Shown piece after piece: positions 27,878 through 39,100 of a stretch of 64,000 nt of DNA (the stretch's first letter is position 1; each line of letters starts with the position of its first letter). The position numbers and the translations under genes were made by a program. This DNA is from Mya arenaria (lineage: Eukaryota > Mollusca > Bivalvia > Myida > Myidae): the NCBI RefSeq assembly GCF_026914265.1, contig NC_069130.1, positions 5,617,682 through 5,681,681 of the forward strand, given 5' to 3'. The notes below the pieces were generated by a model that saw only the letters and a list, made by a program, of their open reading frames with translations, made no database searches and was not told the origin of the DNA.

Positions 27878-30800
27878 TGCTGATGTCAAGCTTTTAAGTG
27901 ATAAAGACTTCCAGTAACAAGCTTTTAAGTGATTCAGACTTCAAAATCAGGGTTTTAATCAGTGCTTATCCAGATTAAAGAAGATTGTATGACAGTATAA
28001 AACTGAGATATATGCAAACATTATATTTACTTTATTTATGTTTATTCAACGACAATGCTCTGATGGGATGTTCATTTATGAATATACCATATTTATGCTT
28101 ATAGTTGTGCAATACATTTTTGTTTGTACCTGTTCTATTTCTGTAATTCTTACATTACATTAACACTCCAATATGTTTACAGTAGATTTTTTTTAAGCTC
28201 ATCATCTCTTTGAAGAATTAAAGTTGAGATATTGTGATAGCCTTGAATTTCGTCGTGGAAAAACATTAACCTAAGCAAAAAAAGAATCAAAATATTGTAA
28301 GGAAACTAGGTATACATGTTGCCAATATCAATACACACAAATAAAGCAAGGCTCATAACTCTGGCTTTGGTAATTGTCGAGTTATTCCCCTTGTTTGGCT
28401 GGTCGAACAGATACGGACGAGCGTTTGCTCCGCATCTTTCTCGTTAACTATGTAGATTGAAAGTCATATTTTTAAATGAACATGTAAAATGTCTCCAGGT
28501 TGTTTCTTATTTCATATGTACCCTATGTTTTGTATCACAAGATTTTAAGCCAAAGTCAGTTGTGAAGTTAAGCTATTGTTAAATCCATTCTTAGTGTAAC
28601 GGTGAATTTGATTTACCAATTCTAGCATCCAATGTCAGGCTGAAATCCTGGGCCCATCCATAAACACCAACATCTTGAATAAGAGTTTGAGACTCGGGCT
28701 CAGAAAAGCAAATCTTTAAGTGCCATAAATTATCTTGATTGTAGTTAATTTGACAAAAAATCTGTAAATAATTGTTAAAAATTGTATAAGCAACATATAT
28801 GGGTTTTTATCAGTATTACTTTTCTAATAAAATTGTACAATAAAATGAAAATTTGCAGTCCTGAGTCTCAAAACTCTTTTGTGAATACAGATCCTGTAAT
28901 GTGACATTCATTATCACATTAAACTCAAATTGTGAGTGTCAAAATGAGTGAAAATACATTAACAAAATTCTGAATATCAGACAAATTGTACTTTCAGGTT
29001 ATATCGCCGACGCAAAATGATAAAGAATTCTTATAGAATCTTTAGTGAAGAAACTGTCAGGATATGAATTTGGCAACCAGTTTAGTATTCAATACTGAAA
29101 ACTTATAGCTTTCACCTGTTTTTTTTCCAGCAAAGTGTAAATAATGGCATTATTCATGTGTTGTAAAATTTTAATGATTATAAAAAAGATAAAATTATAT
29201 TTTGTTTATTTTCAAAATCAGTTGTGAATCTTCGCAATTTGTTAAATATATAAAGAAAAAAAAGAAAATTATATAAAACACTTAAGTTATGCCCATTGAA
29301 TGTCGCCTGCTTTGAGTGCTTTAATTTTTTAATGGAAAATTATGTAATAGATGACATGAATGAAGTAAATTCTTAATGATTAAGAATAGGCAGAGTGAAC
29401 GTAGCAAACAAGCCCATTCTTATTCATAAGGATTATTACCTCAGGTCAACTAACTGAATACAACCTAAAAGGCTGATACATTGTCAATGCAAAATCTGGA
29501 GCAGGGAAGGGGTATCGGATGAGTGACAGTAGGCGCACCTTTAAACACATTCGAAAGTTGAAATTCTCCATGATAGTCTAGTTCTTAATTTATGCCTATC
29601 TGCAATTTCATTGGCTAAAAATGTAGGTTTTATTCTAAGTCGTTTATTATTGAAAAAAAACAACGCTCAAGTTTGAGAGTGGACTAAGTAAATTTGGAGG
29701 AATTATGAAAATTCAAGGGCCTTAGCCCCAGAGTGAATAGAATGTTCTGACTGCTTATCAAACTTTGTTGAGATATTATGCCTGTTTACACTTACATTTG
29801 TGGTCATCAAGCAGGACAAGTGGGTAATCTCCCTGTACAACAACAGTGACTTAGCATAAGTTAATTCTTCACAATTGTTCTTATATATTGTTTGAACTAA
29901 CATTGTCTTCAGATTTGGTGAAGATTGGATAAGAAATGTTCAAGGAAGAGAGCAGACTAGATGAATTTACATCCATGATTTTAACAAATTTTAATAAAAA
30001 ATCAAGAAGAGATGCTAAAGTTGAAACTGTGATGCAGACGCCACTTGACAACATGACCCCTATATGTTTGCCTTGCTACATTAGAGACTACAAAAAACAA
30101 GTGATCATGAAACATTTTGTGATCATCCTGGATGATTCTGGACCCTCAAAGATGACCAGACGGATATTGCAGACATGATCTGAGCAAGTGTCATACGACT
30201 ACCCATGTAAGACTAACAACTTGTGTAAAATTTAGACCTATTTGCATTGATACCATACCTGTTTCATGTGCGTATCGTTATTCTGTAATATATATATTTT
30301 CTTTACATTATCACATGTATCACAGAAACATAAAGCTGGACGTTTGTCAATGTGTTTTGGATGAAAATTAAAGAACAACACATCCTATGTGTAAACATTT
30401 ATTTTTTGTGACAACAAAGTCTTGTAAAAACAAACTCTTGGTTAAGAAGTTCTACCCATGTAAAATACAACATGTATTAATGAAAGGTGATTGAAGGATA
30501 TATGGTAAATTCAATATAATACCATCTTTGGCGTGTGGAGATGTGAGTTTTAAAGGGACTCGTTCATGTTTAACAAGATCAGATATCAAACAATTTATTT
30601 TATAAATGAAAATACATTTTGCTGGAGAGCAAAGTTTATGCTTTTGAAAAATGATACATTTATGGCTTAGAATTACCAAAAAAAAAGTGAATATCTGCCA
30701 GTTGTTTGTTTTTTTCATAAGATTTAATAAAATAACTCAGTTTTAAAAATACTGCTGCCAACAAAAAAAGGAAAGGACAGTGCATAAACAGCACAAATGG

Positions 30801-31776
30801 TGAGAAAGGTTTGAAAGGATAACTAAGGCATGATTCCACAACTGACATGACACTAAAAATGACCCTGATTTCAATATTTATAACAAACATTTAAAAATGT
30901 GCAAATGCTCTTGACAAACAAATGGACATGAAATCAGATTCAATGGAATCTTTTGATATTCAAACTTGGTCATTACCAATGTGAGGCATAATCTGTACTT
31001 TTTAATAATGTCATATCAATTGTTTTAAAAAACAAAACTGATTTGCCAAAAAATGGTTCCCTGGAATCGAAACTGAAAGAAACTTAATTGTTCCACATTA
31101 CCAAAAACAATCTTATTAAACTAAACAACACATATCAACATCTTTCAAATTACTAAATCTGTAGTAATATTGATTACAATTTATAACTTAAATGTGCACA
31201 GACTAGTATCACAGACGAAGCATTATTTAGAAGACAAATAAACTAATGAAAGACAGCCAATAGACAGAACGAACATTTGACCCATCTGCAACCGTAAAGA
31301 AACAACATTTGTATATATTTATCAGGGCTATCACTACATGTGATGCATAGTGTAATGGTTTTGTCATATTTGTTATTCCATTAAGCTTCATAAACATGTG
31401 TATGTCCCATTCATTTCCCATTAAACTTCACGAAATACTGTTAGTGTGTAATATAAAATTAAGAATATAAATGTGCAAATATATACAGAGATTTTGAGTT
31501 TTGATACAATTTACATATTATAATTATTAGGGAAATTTATATTTTAGCTATTATAATTGACTTTACAACAAAATAGAAGCAATTGAAGCACAGCAATTAA
31601 AATGCACAGCATTGCAAAAATTGCACTGTAGTCTGACAACACAAACAGTTTATTGGATAAACTGAATACATTTAGTTCTTTGAAACAAATTGCACACACA
31701 AGCTTTGAATGAACATATAACTATAAATTATGTATGTTTAAAGTGATAAGGTATTAGTGTTTCATTAAATTTAACT
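27878..31776. other. LZIC and CPTP 3' UTRs with convergent intergenic DNA
   Basis: LZIC (plus) and CPTP (minus) converge here. Just after the LZIC stop a 24-base segment (CAAGCTTTTAAGTGAT) occurs twice (27888 and 27918). AT-rich and without a recognisable exon. The open frame at 29936-30178 has no homology or splice support. A truncated AAAGGGACTCGTTCATG element end lies at 30553. The true transcript ends cannot be fixed from the sequence. Confidence 0.5.
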
Positions 31777-32910
31777 TCAAGGAAGATCATGAAGTTTATT
31801 ATCTGTGTACGCTTGCTCAACCACATCGAAGATCTTGTGTCCAAGGGCAGCTGTTGATTCCAGCAACTTCTCAGCCTGAGACATATCAGAGATCTTCAGC
31901 TTCTCTATAAAATGTTTGCGAGAAGGCAGAGTGTACACGGCAACATCGACACCCTTTCTGATGAGCCATGGATGGTGCTTGGACAAGGTACGGTAGTAGC
32001 TCTTGGAAGTGATAGCTGACATTTTGTCATGTTCACCCGATTCCTTCAATGCTTTAAACAGATCAACAATGAACTCCAAAGCACGGTGAAGTCTTAATAA
32101 AGTTCTTGCCCCTGACGCCTTTTTCTTGTTGTTTGTTGTTTTTGTTTCAACCTCATACTCGATCATCCCTTGTATAGTTTTGTACTTGTCACCTATATCA
32201 GACTTCCTGAATTCTTGAAGTATCTCAATTTTTTCATCAACATCAGACTTCACAAACCCAAATACTGTTCCCATGAGCTTTAGCAACCTGGAAGTAAAGT
32301 GTAAATGTTACGAGTGGAATTTGTCATGGGGGGTAATCATAGGTCTAGTCCATTTCCTGATCTACATTAATTATCTTCGGAAAAATGTAGACTTATTATT
32401 CACTGATGATACCAAATTCTACGCGAGAATTAACCTTGAAGACAACTCTCAAAAAACTACAAAACAGGATATTCGAAGCCTTTTTCAGTGACAGCATAGT
32501 ACAGTACTGGCATCTAAAATTAGTAAAAATATTTTAATTGAAAAAACAAAGTGTTTAAGTTTGGGACCGCAGTAATCCCTTTAAGCTCAACATTTTGAAA
32601 ATAATGTGAACAATTAACATGTTAATGGAATGCAACTAGTGCTAAATAGGCTTTAGATGAGTAAAAATAATTTAATTTGATTACTTCATTAACATTTCAT
32701 TCTTTTTTTAAATGATGACGAACACTAAAACGTGTGACGTTTCATTATTATGCTATTTACAAGAGTAATAAAGCTACGGTTGGCTTACTTAGATATTTCA
32801 TAGTATGCAGTAACATAATTTTCCAAGCATATAGTTCCATCTTCTGCATGACAGGCGTAAAACAGGTCGTAAAGACGCTGTAAACAAAAGTGGTCTGATT
32901 CTGCTGCCAT
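31777..32910 (-). CDS. CPTP: Ceramide-1-phosphate transfer protein (GLTP fold)
   Basis: Cytosolic lipid carrier of the glycolipid-transfer-protein superfamily that moves ceramide-1-phosphate between membranes. Two coding exons, 32910-32789 and 32287-31777, join within a Lys codon (EISK then LLKLMG) to give 210 residues (human 214). The ATG at 32910 is in the context CCAAGATGGCAGC. Phosphate-binding residues known for the family are present: Asp56 and Lys60 (SDVDEK), Arg102 and Arg106 (ARTLLRLHRAL) and His146 (HHPWLIRKG); the last three are offset by four from the human numbering. The C-terminus ends KLHDLP, like human LLDLP. It diverges from INTS11 across 288 bases. The exon structure is simple and no copies of its exon edges are seen in its intron. 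Confidence 0.95.
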
Positions 32911-33198
32911 CTTGGAAACAATAACTACTTTCGGTTTTGATTGGATATAATTACTGAAATAATGCTAATGTATTACCAACAAAAGCTATATTATTTTATT
33001 TCAGTCTACAATTTTGTTCTTGTTGTTTTTATCTATCAATTGAATCTTTCCTTATTTTACACGAAATAGTATTTCAGATTATTAAACCGAAAGTGAAAGT
33101 AGAATTTTATTTACTCCTTATCAGCAACATGGCAGCGCCCATTGATAATAAGAAATAAAACGTTGATTTTAGGCTGTAAAGTAGAAAAAAAACACGAT
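32911..33198. promoter_or_regulatory. Bidirectional CPTP/INTS11 promoter
   Basis: Only 288 bases separate the two start codons. The interval holds an exact inverted 11-mer: ACTTTCGGTTT at 32927-32937 and AAACCGAAAGT at 33084-33094. The right copy extends to GAAAGTGAAAGT, like an ISRE/IRF site. ATTGG at 32940-32944 is an inverted CCAAT box. A further ACATGGCAGCGCC at about 33127 resembles a YY1 site and starts a nine-codon upstream reading frame (33129-33158) that would precede INTS11 if it lies in the transcript. No TATA box is evident. Confidence 0.7.
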
Positions 33199-36100
33199 AT
33201 GTCAGAGATAACAATCACACCACTTGGTTTGTATTTTAGTTATCTACCACAATTTCTGCAATGTAGAGACTTAAAATTGAATTCAAGAAACAATTTGGGA
33301 TTTTCCATTATTTTTGCCAACATTTGTACAGACACATTGAATGTTTTGTTTACATGCATTCATATGCAAAGTAGGCAACCAGTATGCTATTGGTCAGTGA
33401 ATTCGCTTACTGGTTGGCAATGACCACATGAATTGTTTTGTTACTTGTCAACCTTTATTACCCAATTCCTCAGAATACTTTTAATGTAAATTTAGAAATA
33501 TTATCGTTATTTTCACTTTAACATGTTAAACTAACATTTATCATGATCATGTGTCATGATGTGGTGAACACGTGACTAGCCACAATAATGAGCATATGTG
33601 GAACTTTTTTAACATTTAGATATTCATTTTGTTGCCTAAACGCCACAAGTCAACTGATCCATACCAATGTAAAATATATTCTTCAACTGTAACTCCACAA
33701 ATATGTAACACTGCATTGTTAAATAAAAACACAAAAATTACACTTAAATTATTTTTAGCTAATTCTTTCTCTTATTATACTTAAGTGTTTCATGAAAGAC
33801 TAATTCAGATCAACTTCTGTCAACATACCATAGCCATTTTGGAACTCAATATGCTTAGCACTGGGATCTGTCATTCTTGGCTAGGAAAACAACAAGTGGG
33901 ATATGGACGCGTAGAGTTCCCAAAACAAAAATCGACAAAGACTCTGAAGTGGCTGTTTATATGGACTAATCATAAGCCAGTCAGGTCTTATAGGTCTGAG
34001 CCATTTAGACAGTGGGCCCTATTGTCTGTATGCTTGCCGTATAATCTGTAGTTCCAAATTAATCACCATGTCACTGCAGGGTTACATCAAGTAACTGTCA
34101 TCATTATAATTATGAGATGAGTTAATTATGTTGTATATATGAATGTGTCCTTATTATTAATTGATGCATTACATTACATATGTTTGATTTATCTTTCAGG
34201 TGCTGGGCAAGGTAAAATATTTGGAAGTTCTAGTCTTATACTGCAGTAGATAAGATCTGGGTCCATGATTTCATACTCAATACACAAAATTGCAAATCTT
34301 CATTGTATTTTAACTTTCTTCCTATCAATGCATTCATTTTTTTTTTTTTTTATAATATCATCACAATTTGAAAGTTTATCTTTTATTTACACAGATTATG
34401 TAAAAAGTAGTGATGAAAGGATTATTGAGTTGCTGACAATGTAATGGCGAATTCTTGCCTTGTCTCTATGACAGCTAGCTTTATAGTGAGACAGTATAAT
34501 ACTTCTTAACATATATATATATATGCTAAAAGTGTTGCTTTTATATTAATTTAATAAGTTCAAACAACATGACCAATATGAGTTATCAAATTACCACAGA
34601 TGTTGGCCGAAGCTGCATTCTTGCCACTATTGGCGGGAAGAATATCATGCTGGACTGTGGAATGCATATGGGCTTCAATGATGATGTAAGTGTGTGTTTT
34701 TTATTGCACAATAAATTCTTGCCAGGATGTCATTTGTTTGGTATTTTTACTCTGTTTCTCTTTTAGGTCCATTACTCTTAGTTTACTATAAAGGTACATA
34801 AACAAGATATGTAGAGATAGAAATCTTTCAGTCATGAATAATCATTTAAAAAAATGATTTTTGGATCAACCAACCCAAGTTCTTACACAATGTACTATTT
34901 TGCTTATGTTTGGTCTTGCAAACCATTAACTTTACAGTGTGTGGACTTAACTGTGTAGAATACCAAATAAATAATAACTAAACTAGTGTTTCACACAAAA
35001 TCATATGCAAACTGCTGTATTATTTATTATATAAAACAAATTACTCACTTAATGGAATTTATGGTTTCATTTTCATCAAAAGCTTTCTAAACAATTCAAT
35101 CAAAATCCGTCAAGCAGACACTTATCCAAGTTAAGGAAACTGTTCAAAGACCTACCTGATTTTCTAATGGTGCAGTGCTTGCGGTCATTTGTGAACTGGC
35201 AGTACTGTCTGTTTATAACATAAACTTGCTTCATGCATGATTATTCAAACATCTTTAATTTAAGTTCTTAGCTTATTGCAGAATAAAAGTACTGTGCATG
35301 AAAGGAATTTGTTCTTAAGTTAAATTGCAGCTTTTCGTGATAACATGTTGTTCAACTCACCATGTCTAACTTATCTATGTAAACCTTGTATGGAGGGATT
35401 CTTTCAGTAATATGTGTCAATTTAAAAAGTTAAATATTATTTTCAATGTTTCTTTTTTGTCTATCTAAGAGCCGCTAAGTTTTTGTGTGCACAGTTATTT
35501 TTTCGCTGTATATGGAAATGGATTTTCAGCGACGATTTCCGGACTTCACATACATAACCCGAGAAGGAAGATTGACAGAACACTTGGATTGTGTTATAAT
35601 CAGGTATACTGAAATTTACTGTAGTTAATAAACCATTATTCTACACAGAATATGATTAAAATTATTCAGTTTCTGCCAATTTTTTCCAAGTCCATTTCAA
35701 GCTAATTTTAGAAAGAATCTAACTTATCTTACGATATTATGTACTGTGAAATTTGGCAGTTCTTCTATTATGAAGTTTATCAATGTACAGAAACACTTGA
35801 GCGTGAAGGACCCTCTGATGGCTTACGCAGGACATTTTGATGCCACACAGCACAAAGTATAATAATCACTACAATAGATTCATACTCTTGGCGTTCTTAC
35901 ATTAAGTCTTTCTTCTGTGCATGAAAAAAGCAGTGAATATTGCATAAAATGTTACATAGAAATTTCACAGTGACTAGATGTATCAAATTGATTCATTGTT
36001 TTGGCAAACAATATATTTTGGGTGGTGATACATGATTCTGATGGCTTTTAAGCAGGATAAATTGAAAATCCACCAGTTATCTCCTCTTGTCAGATGTATT

Positions 36101-39100
36101 TTGCAAACACTGGTATACTTTTTCCATTGTAATACAGGGCATTTGTTTGGCACTGGATCGAAATGTGCTCAAGAACTCTTGGGTTTCGGTCCAACAAGGT
36201 TAGCCTCTCAAAAGAGTTCTGGTATCTACCAGGGAACACACATGATTTATACCAGCTTAAAGACAACTTTTTGTTATAGTTTGTATAAGCAAGTATAAAC
36301 TTACTTGTGCCTTGACATATGTTTCAGCCATTTCCATCTCGACCACTGCGGAGCCTTGCCTTACATGTCTGAGATGGTTGGTTTTGATGGTCCCATATAC
36401 ATGACACACCCAACCAAGGCCATCTGTCCTATACTGCTGGTAGGTCAGGATTGTGTGCTTGGCTGGAGTTTTGGAAAACTTTGAAGAGTTTCTTTTATCA
36501 TCTGTTCTGTAGCCATGTTATGATATTCATTTTCATTACACCAACATCAGATGTGCTCTAGGCTGAGATATGTTGATTTGTAGCTTAAGTTGTGCCAATG
36601 ACAGTGATGAATCTGAACTGTGACTGTAAGTAGAGTTGCAAATTCCATTGCGTGATGTGTATTAAAGGTCATGGGTATATACTTTTAAGATTACATGTAT
36701 TTACATTTCTTTTTTTTGTAAGACGTGTTTGATATGATGCAAAAGAAGACCTTTTTTACATGTTACTGTTCATATAAAGTTATTACTTGTCTCCCAGGTG
36801 AGGGAAAGTTAATATGTCTTTATTTAACAACCTTACATTGCAGGAGGATTATCGTAAGATCTCCGTTGAAAAGAAAGGGGAGACTAACTTCTTTACGTCG
36901 GAGATGATCAAAACATGCATGAAGAAAGTCAAAGCTGTTAACCTACATGAAGTTATACAGGTCAGACTATTCATCAGGAAATATTTTATGTGCTACATTT
37001 CATTTGTGGCATTTTGTAGAAACGTATAGAATGAAAGTAAACATCTGCATGAAGTTATAACAAATGAAGTTAAAAAGATTATTCTATAAGACTATTACTG
37101 CCGCTATGTTTCATGTCCGGTAATACATGTTGTTCACCATGTTACATCTAGGTTGACGAGGAGATGGAAATTAAAGCATACTACGCCGGCCACGTTCTGG
37201 GTGCGGCCATGTTTCACGTCAGAGTAGGTCAACAATCACTAGTGTACACAGTAAGTTGACAGTGTTTTCCTGATTTTCCATTTGTGTAATTTAAACTGAG
37301 TATTTTACCAGTACAGAAGGCTTTTTTATATACCAGATTCTGCCATAAGTTGTTGATATTCCGTAAGTGAGTGTCTTTAGGATGTATTATGGGTATACTA
37401 TAACATTAATTAGATTGAGATACTTAAGAATTTCAGGGACGTAGACATTTTGTCAAGAAAAAGGTTTTTTAATTTCTGTAATTTAAACCATTGAGTAAAT
37501 AACCTGTAGATGCCGCTTTTTTATACACCAGATTCCACTATAAGTTGTTGATATTTTTTAGGATGCATTATGTGTATTATATAACAGATTATGATACTGA
37601 CAAATTTCAAGTACATGGACATTTTAGCTGTATATTTATATATTTTAGTTTTTTTTACCAGGAAAAAAGCCTTTCAATCATTAACTTTGTACACTTACGC
37701 CATATATGCATACATATGCATTTGTTCAGTTATTAAATACAGAATATTAAAGAGTGAAGTATACATTCGTCTGTATTAAAACTTTCCCCTCCTTTAGGGC
37801 GACTACAACATGACTCCAGATCGTCACTTGGGGGCAGCATGGATCGACAAATGTCGACCCGATCTGCTAATCTCCGAGTCCACATATGCTACAACAATCC
37901 GTGAGTCCAAGCGATGCAGAGAAAGAGACTTTCTCAAGAAGGTTCATGACTGTGTGGGGAGAGGGGGGAAGGTGAGATTGCAACACTTGTGAAAATATGA
38001 CTTTCTATGCTCACTCATTAGAATAAATAGATATATCACTAAGATTTTAAAACTATCGATTATCATCCATTTATTCCACAAGGTTAGGAAATTTGTTTGT
38101 AAGTAAGCCTTCCGTGTATTTCATAATTAAGTTAATAAATGTTAGCCTAGCTGTTACTTGTTACCTCAGCATCTAGATGCTAACATGTGACATTAACCAT
38201 ACTCAGGTGCAGGTTTATTTGTTCAAGACCAGGCCAAGAAGTTGAGTGTCTAACTTGAGTCTTATTAACATATTGCTGGCTAGATACATGTGCCATGTTA
38301 AATCAGCGTCTCTATGCAAACCTGTTACTTCTATGGCCCCCAAGTGCTGATTCCTGTATTTGTCCTACGCCGAGCCAAGGAGCTGTGTATCTGACATGTG
38401 ACGTTAAATATTCCCAGGTGCTGATTCCCGTACTTTCCCTAGGCAGGGCTTGGGAACTGTGTATCTAACATATGATTTTTATGATTCCCAGGTGCTGATT
38501 CCCGTATTTGCGCTAGGCCGGCCCAGGAACTGTGTTTCTAACATGTGACATTTTACGATTCCCAGGTACTTATTCCCCTATTTGCGTTAGGCAGGGCCCA
38601 GGAACTGTGTTTCTAACATATGACTTATATGATTATCAGGTACTGATTCCTGTATTTGCGCTAGGCCGGGCCCAGGAGCTGTGTATTCTACTGGAGAGTT
38701 ACTGGGAGAGAATGAACCTCAACATTCCCATATACTTCAGCCTTGGACTTACAGAGAAGGTGCTCTTATGACATATCATTTATATCACTTTTAGCCTGTC
38801 TGTTTTTAGCTCTACTGGCCAAAGGCCAGAAGAGCTTATGCGATGGTAATGTGTACGTAGTATGTGCATCCGTGCGTTCGTGGGTCCGTGCGTCTGTAAA
38901 CAATTGCTTATGAACACGATAGTCTTCAGTTTTGATTGTATCTCGATGAAACTTGTACAGTATCTAGATATCCATTAGAGCTGGGTTCCTTTCGAAAACC
39001 AGCCAGATCCGCCCATGCATGCCTAGATTATGGCCATTGATAGTATAAAAACAATGCTATTGTGTAAACAATTGGTTGTGAACACGATACAGTCTTTAGT

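Noticed and set aside
29936..30178. 80-codon open frame as a separate small gene
   Set aside because: No homology, no splice or promoter signals, and length within chance for this base composition.
31227..31421. Open frame downstream of CPTP as an extra exon
   Set aside because: CPTP is complete at 31777 with a family-typical C-terminus; this lies in its probable 3' UTR.
34569..34766. Open frame starting at ATG 34569 as the INTS11 start
   Set aside because: The residues before DVGRSC ([10 protein letters not shown]) are not conserved and lie before a good acceptor at 34599. The conserved N-terminus is supplied by 33199-33226 and the microexon.
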